From Nymphaea colorata (taxonomy: Eukaryota; Streptophyta; Magnoliopsida; Nymphaeales; Nymphaeaceae): 64,000 nt of DNA. The stretch lies in NCBI RefSeq assembly GCF_008831285.2, contig NW_022204507.1, positions 6,282,174 through 6,346,173 on the forward strand. Reading direction: 5' to 3'. Made by a program: the position numbers and the translations under genes. Below are positions 1 through 10,845 of the stretch, piece by piece (position 1 is the first letter of the stretch; the number at the start of each line of letters is the position of its first letter). Below the pieces are notes generated by a model. That model was not told where the DNA came from. It ran no database searches and saw only the letters and a list, made by a program, of their open reading frames with translations.

Positions 1-233
1 TCAAGCAAATCGCCATGAAGAAAGACATTCTTCACATCCATTTAATATAATAACCAATCATTTTCCACAGCGACTAAAAGTAAAGTTCACACAGTTACCA
101 TTTTTGCAGCTGGTACAAATGTCTCATTGTAGTCCAGTCCTTCCTATTGAGAATAACCTTGGGCAACAAGGCGTGCCATCTTGTACCGCCCATCTGCAAA
201 AGGAAAGAAACGGGTGGCAAGGCTCCTACCTTT
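1..233 (-). pseudogene. Copia reverse transcriptase fragment
   Basis: Read on the minus strand in mixed frames, this stretch gives the N-terminal part of a Ty1/Copia reverse transcriptase: traces equivalent to RYKARLVAQGY, GLDYNETFVPAAKM and a degenerate MDVKNVFLHGDLL, the usual order in plant Copia pol. Reading changes frame near 95-180 and stops are present, so it is not functional. It is cut by the window start at one end and stops abruptly at about 233, where the compound repeat begins. Family assignment rests on several consecutive conserved blocks; the exact lineage is not clear. Confidence 0.75.
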
Positions 234-1888
234 ACTTGATCTGGTATTTGATCTGAATCTGATTCATTGACATCCCTAATAACCTCCCGACCAAAGACTA
301 ACACAACGATGAACTCCATGGATCTCCGAAAGCTTGAGGAATTAAATGCCAACAGGGAAATAGAAAATGTCGACGAGAGATGTGGGAGATGAAGATCTTA
401 GACGACATTACACAGCCATTTGTGTCGCATTATTTCCACCATCAAATGGCAGCATACATCATCACATAAGATTGAATATCTACAGCTCCAAAGGACCCCT
501 TACAGAATAGTCTTGTGGAAGAAACATGATGATTACTACAGGGCAATGATAAATCAACTTGAAGATAATGGAAGGTAGAAGAATATGTTGGCTTCTTATG
601 TCTGCATGTTCAAATAGATAAATTGTTTTTAATTGAATGAATCACCTTAAGTAAAAGCAGAGTTTGAATCTATTGGGGATATGAATTCCTGAACATGGTT
701 TGTATTACTAATAACAGGGATCTATGGTTCTTAATATGATATTTGAAGAGTTATCACCAACTATCTTCAAAGAGTTGAGAAGATTCAAGAGGCATTGAGC
801 CTAGCAACACTAATTTCTTTTGAATATTTTATTGCAATACAATATAGAGTCGACAAATACAAAAGAATAATTAAAAATGGAATCATAGGCATGGCGTGAG
901 CTGATGACTTTATTTCTTGTATAGAAACACCAGCTGAAAGGAAAACTTTATTGCAGTGTTGTTGCTAATCTAAGAAAACCCAGCTTAAATGAAGAAGTTG
1001 AATTTTCTTAATTAACTGTAATCGCTTTAACTAATAAATGGATGGCATGTGACGATAAAAATCTTTCCATTCTTGTCAAGAAATGTCAAAGTTGAATTCT
1101 CTTTTCCTAATTGTAATCACTTTGAAATAACATAGTATGATCTCAGTTGAAAATTAGTCATAAACCATTATACAATAATATCAATTACTCATTTTTATTT
1201 AGTACAATACTATACAACGGTATTGATTTGTACTTGCTGCCATGTTCTGTAATTAGTAGCATGATGGCCTAATTTGAGTGTTATTACTTATTGATATAGC
1301 AATTAAAGAAGTTATGTTTTCGAAAGTATAAATATTTATCTGTTCCTGGTGATGGAAAATATACAGCAGAATGCATGCACCATTTGACGCCACATGGTGA
1401 ACAATGATTGGAAAATGCACAACTCTAATTTGTTGTTTATGATGCCCATACATTCTTTTGCTGAGCTTCCTTTCATTTCACTGTCCATGAAAAGAAATAC
1501 ATTGTGGATGTACTCATACTTCCAATCTCAGCCTTTCCACATCTTTTACAGTTATGACTTTGTTGGTCTTGTAAATTGTAAATGATGATTTAGGGAAACC
1601 TCTACCAAGTTGCTACAGATTCTGAGTGGCCTTTCTTCTTTGATCCTCAAAATGTTCATGTGAAGAGGGGAGTATCTAGTGTATATGTTTTTCTTTGTGG
1701 CTTTTGTAGCTTTTATATGTTGTATCCAGAAATGGCAAGAGCATTGCTTCATTTTCACTTATTCATTAATTTTTCATTTTATATGTGAGATGCTGTAGGT
1801 CAGAGGATCATGTTACGGCCAGCAAAGTTTCCTAAAAAAAGAGAAGGATGTTCTGATAGCACTCTATCCAAATTGCATTATAGGCGGA
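233..1888 (+). repeat. Left copy of compound-repeat flank
   Basis: This segment is the near-identical reverse complement of about 27,870-29,585. Matching landmarks include the CATGGCAGCAAGTACAAATC region and the stretch around 1,500-1,800, which recurs at 28,000-28,260. Its first ~600 bp also match the R repeat copies at 28,983, 30,178 and 43,058. Several 60-70 codon ORFs occur on both strands in both copies, but none resembles a known protein and they follow the DNA identity. There is no gene that I can support here. Confidence 0.8.
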
Positions 1889-3117
1889 ATAAAAGAAACA
1901 TAACATATTGAGAAAATTAAGATGGATGGTGTACAAAGATAAATGAATCTTCTTTCTGGGAACACATGCTTTCTTCAGCTGAGTTGTGATGGCAATGGCG
2001 TCAATTAATAAACAAACGATTGTCAAAGGGATCAGCAACTTTACGAAGGACTGTCAGGTGCTATTTTCCTAGAGATGCTTATATACAATTTATAACTTGA
2101 TGGTGGATGATTTTGAGATGTTTCACAACAACATTTGTAAGTTGTAAATAATTTTCTGATGACATTTTAAGACAATCTTCACAAGAAATGACATGTAATT
2201 TAACTCGCATATAGCCTAAAGTTTGACTTGTTTTTTTGTTCGTTTTCCCTTCTATATTTTTCTTAATCGAAAATCTGATGCATAGAGTGTTCATCTCTCT
2301 CTCTCTCTCTCTCTCCCCCCCCCTTCTCATTTTCTTCTTATTGCTCTCTCCCTCTCTCTCTCTCTCTCGCTCTAGGTGGTTCCCTCTCAGGGCCTTGTTC
2401 TGCTCTCTCGCCTGCGACTCCCCCTCTCACTCGCGGAGACATCCACCAGGCTCCCCTCCTATGGTGCTCGTCCGGATAGTGTTGAGAAGCACCAAGATGA
2501 GGCACCCCCTCCCCGACCTCTCACGACGAACATTGGTCCCTCTCCCTCTCTCATCAGCACTCCCTCCCCTCCTGCCCTTCAGCGTTGCCCGTGGCTGCTG
2601 GCCAGGTTAATCGCCTCCTCCTCCAGCCGCTTCTTCTCCCGAATCCACTCTGCCTGCTTCACTACCAGCTCCTTCCTTGGGCGGTTTGCTCCTCCTCCCT
2701 CTCGTTCCTCAACCGCTTCTGCTTGCAGCACTGTGTTTCCTACTTTTTGCTCTGTTGTGCCCTCTCCATGCTCGGCAACAGTTTGATGAAATGCTCGATC
2801 CAGCTTGTGCTATCTACTTCTTCTTTTGGATCGTTTTCATAGCTGTCCAGAACTCTTTCAGTGCCTTGCTCTCACGTCGCGCTAAGTGGCGTCTCATCGG
2901 CCTGCGGGGCCATGCTTATGTTAGGCTTTGAGAGGGTCCAAACACAGCTGCTTGGCTTCATTGGTTTTCTTGTCGGCCTTTTTGTTCTTGCCCGGGGTTG
3001 GTCTTATGGCCACCCTCCCTCCTCCTTTGCCTTTGCAATCACCACATGGAGCTTGGGTTGGTGGTCCCAGTCTTTGTGGGATCAGGCCGGTAACCCCCTT
3101 CCCCTTAGTCGTTTGTT
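1888..3117 (+). repeat. Single GC-rich ~1.23 kb monomer upstream of LINE start
   Basis: One copy of the unit that is present five times at 21,685-27,870 in the opposite orientation. It starts at AAAAGAAACATAACATATTG, carries two pyrimidine (CT)n tracts at about 2,294-2,325 and 2,345-2,370, becomes GC-rich after 2,370, and ends at CGTTTGTTTT, after which LINE-type sequence continues. All three forward frames are largely open from 2,236 to 3,131 and the peptides are low-complexity Ser/Pro/Leu, which fits base composition better than protein coding. I read it as part of a 5' untranslated or promoter-like region. Confidence 0.7.
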
Positions 3118-3363
3118 TTGTCGTGCTGTAGTCAATTTTCTTTGCTCGTCTAAGGGGGTCCGGTCCGTCAGGCTATGGCGTTGTCATTCAGTTGGCAGTC
3201 TACCATCTTCAATTGTGTTTTTGTCAGCTCACTTCTGTTGCAAGACGCTCGCAGCGTCCTCCAGGCATTCCTACCACCCGCACACTATTTGTTTCTCCTT
3301 TTGCAGATGGGTGACTATTCCTTGCAGCCGAGGCTTCCCAAGGTGGTCTCCGTTGGTAGGCCC
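3118..3363 (+). pseudogene. LINE 5' coding-region fragment (ORF1 start?)
   Basis: Continues directly from the monomer and matches the reverse complement of about 21,440-21,684. The ORF from 3,175 contains WQSTIFNC and MGDYSLQPRLPK, which loosely resemble the beginning of the DUF4283 region found in plant LINE ORF1, but this is weak. The match to the other copy stops at GGTAGGCC (about 3,363), so the left copy is cut there and lacks the endonuclease seen in the right copy. Best regarded as a truncated LINE head. Confidence 0.45.
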
Positions 3364-3509
3364 TGAGAGAGAACCACAAAGGCCCTGAGAAGAGGTTATT
3401 CATCTTGTTTCCAATTCTATATCCTTTCAAAGGCTTTCTCTTACTCGTGAATCATCTTGGCTTATCATTTCACATTTGTCTTAACCTCTATCATATTAAG
3501 TAGTAAAGC

Positions 3510-4480
3510 ACGAGTTCTAGCATTAATCTATGGGAGCTTAAGCTAAAGCATTAGAAGACAAGAGAACATGGGCTCTTACTCATTGTCCACCTAGTGTTGG
3601 ATCAATTGGTTGCTAGTGGGTATATTGGATGAAACATATATCAGATGGAACTATTGAAAGGTTCAAGGCATGCTTGGTACTAAAATGATATGGGCAAATA
3701 GAGGGGCTGAACTATAGTGAAACTTAGGTGCTAGTTACCAAATTAGTGTTTGTGAGATGCTTAGCATTGCCACAAAATTGAATTGGAGCCCATATCAGAT
3801 GAATGTCTACAATACATTTTTACATGGTGGCTTGCTTGAAGTTGTTCTACCTAAAGGATATGGCTTACAGGGGAAAAATAGAATTTGTAAATCGAACAAA
3901 TCAACCTATAGACCCTAATAGGCTTCACAAAACTGGTTTATCAAGTTCTCTATTGTGCTTAGAAGCTATGGGTTTCTACAATCAAAGGTTAGTTACTTGC
4001 TATTCACACTCTGAAGGTGAGAGTTTTATTATTGTCTTGGTCTATGTAGATGACCTTGTCATATAAGAAATAAGGATGAAGAGATCAACAAGTTCAAGAA
4101 TTACTTAGATTTTGCATATGAAAGATTTCGAAAAACTGAAATTTTTCTTAGGTCTTGAACTTGCAAGAAGCAAATTGGGAATTCATGTAGCACAAAGGAA
4201 GTATGTTGTGGATATTATTGAAAAACCTGGTCATATAGATGCAAAGTCTGTTGACAAACCAATGAAAGAACACATACATCTGCCTAAAAATGACTGAGAA
4301 TGTATCATAGATGATACAAAGTATATGAGATTAGTAGAGAAACTAAACTACCTAACAATTACATGGTCTGACATGCTTATTTCAGTGAATGTATAAAACA
4401 GTTATATGGAAAAACTTTGCAATAATAATTGGGAAGTTGCTTTAAAAGTGGTTATACATGTAAAAAATAGTGCTGGTTAA
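3510..4480 (+). pseudogene. Copia reverse transcriptase fragment with intact YVDD
   Basis: Forward reading in shifting frames gives successive Copia RT blocks: a KENNTWALT-like start near 3,560, WVYWMKHISDGTIERFKA, GLNYSET, a degenerate MDVHNAFLHGDLL near 3,800-3,830, then ESFIIVLVYVDDLVI with the catalytic YVDD at 4,043-4,054, and HMKDFEKLKFFLGLELARS near 4,115. A stop follows the YVDD block, and frameshifts occur near 3,690-3,900 and 4,065. Integrase, RNase H and LTRs are not visible beside it, so this is an isolated RT scrap between the LINE head and block A. Confidence 0.85.
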
Positions 4481-4554
4481 GGAGTTTTCACGCCAAGCAT
4501 AAGTGAATTCAAGACAAGCATTGGAAAGGCATTATCAATCTACATTCATACATC

Positions 4555-6840
4555 CATCTGTTATCTCATAATCTCATAAATCTTTAGTTATCTCATAAAC
4601 AATTAGTGTTATCTCATACATCCGTTTGTCTGTTTGTTATATCATTATTTGATAAATATTTTATTGTCTCATAAACATTATATCATACTTCTTTGTTATT
4701 TCGTACCTATTTGTTATCTCATGCACATGCATATGTAATGTTTGGGCATGAAAGAAAATGTGCATATTGGTAGTATGGTCCACATCTGGCGCATGCTGGT
4801 TACATACACGGAGTGGCACATAACTCTCTCTCATATTCATGAATGTTTTATTTGTCACTGTTAAATGTCTCTGTTTGCATTTTTGTTCTTGAAACCAGAT
4901 ATTGTGTCTCACAGTTTCGTGCAGTAGTGAGACAAGACTTTCAAATTACTTAACATAATTTGGAATAAGTCAATAGTATCCATTGTATGGAAAACTCTCC
5001 CAATTTCTCATCCCCATCTTCCCTTTTCAGGTGATTGCAAATAAAAGGGCTGGCGATGTGGATTGAACATTACTGGAATGGCCTTGTTATGCCAAAACGA
5101 TTCCAAGATGTACCAGAATTTTTAGGACTAGAATAATGAGAACTTTTATGCTTTTTATTATAAGATTTGACTGGGTTGTTTGTTCAGTTTATCTTCTAAA
5201 TAATAGTGGTTTGTTGTCAATATAGTTTGTAGTGATGCTTACTAGTATAAAAATTAGGATGTTTGAAAAATTATTTCCTTGTGCTATGTCTTCAACAAAA
5301 AAAAATTGCCTTCAATAAATTGGTCACAAAAGTTTAGGTTCGCAAAATCTTTAATTTTTTTTTTCTAACAATATTGTACGTTCATTTATGCAATAGTGTT
5401 TTTGAAATAAATATTACTCGATACAAACCACTCGACAGATGCTTCCGCATGACTTTTCTTGCTTGATGTAAATTTTTTGTTTTTTCATGATTCCATGCTA
5501 TCCTTCTCATTGCGACTTTCAAGTTGTTTTGTGAAAAAAAAAACCATGATCCAATAATAGCCTTTTAAAATACGAAACGATCTTTAAATGCAGCAATCAA
5601 ATATAGACATAAATACGCCATGCATTACTGCAACGAGAACGTGGTGTTCATATAGAACATGTATCCAGGAATGCAACGTTTTGCAATTAAATAACTTCGA
5701 AAAAATCAATAAAATTAAAGGATGAAATATGAGATGTTTCAAATGAGAATAGTGTATTAGAAAACGATTGAGTTACCTATAAAATGTGGATCTGAGTGGT
5801 TAAAATGATGAACCAGTACTAAAAGGTAATACTAATTGGGTAGGGATGGAGGCAATCAGTTAAGTTTACAAAGTGGGTCTCAAAATTTTGAACTCTCTAT
5901 GTGTTGGTTACTTATTTTGTCGTTTATCATAGACATGTCACTTACTCGGACCATCTAATGTATGGAGTAGTTTGGGGTGCAATAATGCATGAATTAATTT
6001 AAGTTCTTCTTCCTAGACATTATATTAAAATATACTAAAACAGTGCATATATAACAAGCCCCAATTAGTGCCTCCCTTTGCGATCTGGTTGCAGTAACCG
6101 CTTGCTGGGGGTATGCCCCTACCTTTACCATTTTGGGAGCCTCCATTTGTTTCCCCATGTTTTACAGTGGAAGAGAGTAACGCCCAAAGTGCCTCCATTT
6201 CATGTGAATTTTATTCTTAACGCAGCAAATAATTGCAAATATTGCTGTATTTATTTCTATTGAGACAAACAGTTGTAAATTTTTTTGTTAATATTTTGCT
6301 ATATATGCTATTTTTTATCCTTGTAAAAACCACATAATCTGTTACGTAAGAACCTGTAAATCACTTAGTTAGTTTTACTCTAATATGTTGCCATAATATT
6401 AACAGAGCAATATTTAAGTCTAGAACTCCCTGAAGATATATAATTAATTTGGTGCTTAAAGGAACAATAAAAGACATATACTAATTTCTGAATAAATATA
6501 GAAGCATCTCTTCATTGTTGTCGGAACAAAACAATTTGCCATGTTTATCTTAGTTAATTGGTAGCATGATTGGAAATTAACACGTAGGAGGATATTAAAT
6601 TTCCACAGTAAATTATTCAAAATTAATTAATATTGAGGCTATTAAGTTTTTTATAAAATATTTTGAAAAGTCGTTAATAAAAGTGGTGCATGGCAGTTGC
6701 TAACAAGACTGAACAAAATCCCCAAAATGGTGCCAATTAATCTGTTGATTCTAGCTCATTGTACACATCTTTGAGACAACAGCAACATTTGCAGGGATGG
6801 TGTATCCTCATGTACAGTGGACATCCTGAAAGTTTTGTCT
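4555..6840 (+). repeat. Block A copy 1 (unclassified dispersed repeat)
   Basis: First of five copies of a repeat (others 10,690-12,700, 18,030-19,785, 39,585-40,655, and 51,000-52,866 inverted). It opens with degenerate tandem TTATCTCATA words (about 4,558-4,715), followed by a conserved AT-rich body with landmarks such as GTGATTGCAAATAAAAGGGC (5,031) and AGTGCCTCC...GATCTGGTTGCAG (6,067). No coding sequence of transposase or polymerase type is visible. The end near 6,840 is inferred from the loss of similarity to the 39,585 copy at TGGACATCC. It could be a long LTR or a non-autonomous element. Confidence 0.7.
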
Positions 6841-6851
6841 CCAAAACTCTC

Positions 6852-6859
6852 TATAAATA
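6852..6859 (+). promoter_or_regulatory. Candidate TATA box
   Basis: CTCTCTATAAATACCCCCAC sits just after the end of block A homology and is followed at a suitable distance by pyrimidine-rich leader-like sequence without an early long ORF. The base pattern is a good plant TATA box with a likely start about 30 bp downstream (near 6,885-6,890). It may be the promoter of an LTR element whose body is not recognisable. No transcript evidence is available. Confidence 0.4.
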
Positions 6860-7147
6860 CCCCCACAATCTCTCCTCTTGAGCATGAGCTAGCCCTTGGA
6901 GAAACTCTAGTACATTCTCCTTTGAAGACTTAGAGTTTTTCCCTTAGCTTTCTTCCTCTTTCCATTTTTCTTTTTTTCTCCAACTGGGAGCAAACTTTAT
7001 CAAGCTACAACTCTCTTAGAGGCATCATCTTGGAGCTTCACTCAAAGAGGATTTAGGATCATCCAAGCACATTTTCCCAAAAGTCATTCTCATTAGAGGT
7101 TTGTAGTCATCATCTCTCTCATTTCATTTCTTGTTCCTTCCCTTCTT

Positions 7148-7650
7148 CATCTCCCCATGACGATACAAGATTGTTTTGAAATCTTCATTTTGGAGTTAAA
7201 AAGCTATTATTGAGTGCACCGGCAGCATGAGAAGGTGAAGTAATATTCCATTTCATGATTGAATCATTCTTTCTTTTCTTGAATGTAGCCTGGTTGTTAT
7301 TTCCTTAATTTCTCTTTTCTTCATCTACCCGTGGCCATATAAGATAGCCTTCAAATCTCTATTTTAGAGTCAAGAAGCTACTCTTGAGTGCACCGGGAGC
7401 ATGAGAAGATGATATAATTTTTCATTTTATGCTTGAAACATGTTATGTCATTTCTTGAATATAGTCTTGCTTTGCTTCCCCTATTTTTTCTCTTCCTCAT
7501 CTCCCCATGGCCATATGAGATACCTATCAACCTCTATTTTAGAGTCAAAAGGTATGCTCGAGTGCACCTTTGAACATTAGAGGATGAGATAATAATTCAC
7601 GTTATGGTTGAATGATGCTCTTTCTCCTTTCTTAAGTATTGCTTTGATAT
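7148..7650 (+). repeat. Three ~175 bp tandem repeats in leader-like region
   Basis: Three imperfect direct copies start at CATCTCCCCATG (7,148), CATCTACCCGTGG (7,322) and CATCTCCCCATGG (7,498). Each contains a shared TTTTGGAGT/TTTTAGAGTCAA word, a TTGAGTGCACC box, and ends near a CTTTCTTGAAT-like stretch. Spacing is 174 and 176 bp. There is no coding signature. Position downstream of the TATA box suggests a repeated leader of a larger element. Confidence 0.75.
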
Positions 7651-9239
7651 TATCCATGCATAGTTATTTGATTTTCCATTTATATGTGAATACACGGTGA
7701 GAATGAGAGTATGGTTTGGGACTCTTTATTCCATGTTAATTTTTGAGGTTGGGACTTGTCCAACCCGGGGAAAACCCTCACAAATATATAGATGTTAATA
7801 TGTATTTTCATGTCATTTTGCGTTAGTTTCCTTTTAATCATCCCATTTGGAACTCTAATGAGCAACTTATCATGTGGTTTAAGTTTCTTCCATACCCAAT
7901 GGTGAAAGAAACATATTTCCTTGTAACTAAGGAAATGATTATGTTTATATGTTCATATATAAAAATTTTTGAAATCTTGTTTTCCAAAATATTTTCAAAG
8001 GAACCTTTTCCGATTTGGCTTTGGAGACATAGCTGAGGATCTTGCATGAGTCCAAGCTTCCCTCCGGCCTACTTCAAATTTGAAGTCGGTCATTATTTTT
8101 CATTTCTTGATTTCTATCTCATGAAGACACACATGTATATACATGTTATATACATATAAGCCCACATGATGATTCCTTTTATTTTCCTCTCTCTATGCTT
8201 CTGTATTTTATTTTAATACTTATATGAATGCATATATATATAAATGTCTTATTTTCTCTCTATAGAATCTTTTATTTCTCTTTTCAAGTTGAATGCCTTC
8301 ATCTACAAATTTCTTATATATATATATATATATAAGAAATTTATCTATTTCTTTTCCTTTAAAATCTCTCATTCTATTCAAATCAATGTCATTTTTACCA
8401 ACTTTTGTATATGTGTATATGTGCTAGTATTTACACATGTATGTGCATCTTTTCTATCTTCCTCTCTTTCTTTTAAAAGCCTATTTTCTTTCTCTACTTA
8501 AATTAAGACCTCATTGTCAAAAGCTTATACACGTATATGCATACATATAGAGATATGCATCTTGTCCTTCTTTTGAAATCTTCCATTTAAAGATAATTGA
8601 AATCTCTTTCTCTATCTCTCTTTCTTCCAAAGGGAGCATTTCATCTTCTCCATCCTTTCAAATATTTTTCTCCCATGGTTTAAGATCATTTTCATTTACT
8701 GACTTCACCAATACCAAAACTCAAGTAATGACCAAATATTGGATTAATGCTTGATGGTCTACAACCCCAATCAATTTTCAAAACTTTTCTTTCTTCATAA
8801 ACATTTATATTAACTATAAAAACAAAAATCTTTGATGTATGTTGTGGTAGGCATGTTTTTAGATGAATGTTGTGGTAGGAATGCTTTAATCATATAGGAT
8901 CAATGCATTCATGCATTACACTCACTTAACAACACTTATGATCAAAGGCACCACCAAGAGGAGATGAATCTTAACTAGGTGGTAACTGAATTAGAGCAAA
9001 ATCTCAAACCTACATAAAGTCTTAAGAGAATACCAAAATGATATCCAAAAAACGATCTTCAAATGATTTCAAACAACATTTGTTAAGATTTTCTCAAATA
9101 AAAATGTTCTACACTCTCAAGTGATTCTTCAAGAATCTCTTCAAAAGTCCGAAACATCAAACTTTCAACATTTTTCTCAAACACTACACCACATATAGAA
9201 TGAAAAAGATGTTTAAGCTAAAATGAAATGCATCGATAA
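7651..9239. other. AT-rich stretch without recognised genes
   Basis: Pyrimidine-biased, AT-rich DNA with short ORFs below 90 codons (for example 7,680-7,865, 7,838-8,047, 8,244-8,501) that show no recognisable motifs. Contains a perfect AT palindrome at 8,307-8,342 (listed separately). It may be internal or LTR sequence of the same unrecognised element as the TATA box and 175-bp repeats. I see nothing else to support. Confidence 0.5.
8307..8342. repeat. Perfect 36-bp AT palindrome
   Basis: Ten-base arms AAATTTCTTA and TAAGAAATTT flank sixteen bases of alternating TA, so the whole 36 bp is its own reverse complement. It could extrude as a cruciform or act as a replication slippage or breakage site. 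It does not coincide with a visible element boundary. Confidence 0.9.
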
Positions 9240-9767
9240 TACACATAGCCCTTGCATTGATTACCCCCGTTAAAAGCACCGGGAATGGTTGATCCTCATG
9301 CCGACGGGCGAGTCCCTTTCTCTCTCATTTTCAAAATAAGATCTCATTTTTCTGGAGTACTCAAAATACCAAAAATTTTGGGGACATCGTAGAAAATCAC
9401 CCAGGCAGCCTTTGCCATGAAATTTGGACTGATGGTCAACAAGATGAAGGGAAAGGGACACCCCAAAAATCAGCACCAACGGAGCCTCCACGAAGAAATG
9501 TTCCCCATCTGAATTTGTTGAAAATCGCAGTCTCTGAACACCAGTGGCGTTCATGATTCTCCTTCTCTAGAAGTTGGGGCTTTCCCCCAAATCGATCACA
9601 GAGATGAATAACAATACTCTGATTTCTGCTGAGCCTCCCACAATGAAATAAATGTCGTTTTGCCGGTGACAGCTCTGATCAACGGAGCCTTTAGAAAACA
9701 ACAAATGCTGTTAAGTAGTGGACGACATGGAATACTCCCTTTCAATAGTAACCTGGCTCTGATTCCA
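9240..9767 (-). mobile_element. Copia-type element interior next to primer-binding site
   Basis: The reverse complement of 9,752-9,767 reads TGGAATCAGAGCCAGG, one base from the common plant Copia primer-binding site complementary to initiator tRNA-Met. Sequence at lower coordinates should therefore be the internal region just downstream. Small minus ORFs at 9,270-9,554 and 9,596-9,817 show no gag motif, so the interior is either untranslated leader or non-coding, as in TRIM or LARD elements. No pol is visible. Confidence 0.5.
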
Positions 9768-10082
9768 TAAAGATTAGGGAGAGGAATGAGAAAGCACATA
9801 ATATAATGGTTCGGCATGTATGTCTACATCCACCAGAAGCATGGGAGAGCTCGTATTATATATTTTCTCTATATTGTTGTTTCACTCTACAATCACTATT
9901 TAACGTGAGTGAATATAACAGTTACAAAGCAAGAAAACATGGAAAGAAAAATTAATGGCAATCCGTGGTGGGCAACTTTTAATATAGGTAACACTATCCA
10001 ACTAATCATGGAAATACCATGAATAGCATTACCATAACGAGCCTCCTTCAGAACCATTTCAACAGAAGCACACAGGAAATTC
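9768..10082 (-). mobile_element. LTR (5' LTR orientation, minus strand) adjoining PBS
   Basis: On the minus strand this segment ends immediately before the PBS at 9,767, as an LTR should. Close to that end it has GGATGTAGACATACATGCCG and AACCATTATATTATG, a U5-like motif shared with the LTRs at 10,104 and at 60,252/63,051. A TATATAAT-like AT stretch lies upstream. The far boundary near 10,082 is only inferred from the next PBS starting at 10,089. Confidence 0.45.
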
Positions 10083-10088
10083 CTCTCT

Positions 10089-10103
10089 CTGGCTTTGATA
10101 CCA
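10089..10103 (-). promoter_or_regulatory. Second Copia primer-binding site
   Basis: The reverse complement reads TGGTATCAAAGCCAG, matching the initiator-tRNA-Met type PBS with one change. It is directly preceded on the minus strand by ...CTTTTACA, a canonical LTR 3' end with terminal CA. This marks a second, separate LTR element abutting the first. Confidence 0.65.
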
Positions 10104-10845
10104 TGTAAAAGTAAAGAGAGAGAGAGAGAAAACAAACATGCACAAGATAGTGTGGTTCGGTCAAGCTCGACCTACGTCCATGGTAAGCAACTCTCTTTCC
10201 TTATTTCTTCACTCAAATACAAGAAATTTCAACACGCACAATGGAAGGGATACAAGAGTCAAATAGTATGTCAGCCATGTCTATCTACATCCAAGTTTTT
10301 AGGATCTTGATTGATACTCAATTTAAATTCATTCCTTTTATAATTGATTCTAACATCTTTGGACATTGCTGGCATAATCTCTTTCCCTTTATCGTGATCA
10401 ACATTAGATTTTCTTTTCTTCAATGAGCATTCGATATCGCTCGGTAGGGAGTGTTCACAGTGTCTGTGCATGATTGGAAACTCCTGCTCTAACAATGACA
10501 GCCACAATTATATTTTCTTTAATAGACATTGCAGCATTAAACGGTTTTGTCATTTCGCATTCCCTGTTTCTGTCAGTTTGGCTTGAAAACAGCGGGATAA
10601 CCATGAAGTTTGTGGCACTTATCCCTAGTATGACCAAGGCCTTGGCAATAAGTGCATTGCGGGCATCTTTGAAATCATCCCTTGGCAAGCTTTTTTGTTT
10701 TTTTGTCCTGCTCATAACGTTATCTCAGTATCTCATAAATATTTTTTTTTATTTCATAAACATTATCTCATACTTAGGTTTACATTATCTCAAACATCCG
10801 CCTATTATCTCATTATCTCATTTTGTCAAAAGCATTATCTGATAT
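10104..10845 (-). mobile_element. Second LTR end and adjoining unassigned sequence
   Basis: 10,104-~10,240 looks like the U5/R part of an LTR on the minus strand: terminal CA, a (GA)n tract at 10,113-10,130, and the motif GGACGTAGGTC...GACCGAACCAC. Beyond about 10,240 two ORFs overlap on opposite strands (10,474-10,842 plus, 122 codons; 10,455-10,715 minus, 86 codons). The plus one has hydrophobic segments, but I recognise no family for either. 10,690-10,845 is TATCTCATA-type block A start that lies just outside the inverted-repeat arm. Confidence 0.4.

Noticed and set aside
2236-3388. Overlapping 85-175 codon ORFs in all three frames of the GC-rich monomer
   Set aside because: Peptides are low-complexity Ser/Pro/Leu, start in (CT)n tracts, and are open in several frames at once; base composition explains them.
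4558-4715. TATCTCATA array as telomere-like repeat
   Set aside because: The unit does not match TTTAGGG or variants, and the arrays are short, degenerate and always tied to block A.
9752-10103. tRNA-Met gene fragments
   Set aside because: Only the 12-16 nt acceptor-complementary PBS is present next to LTR ends; no tRNA body or A/B boxes are seen.
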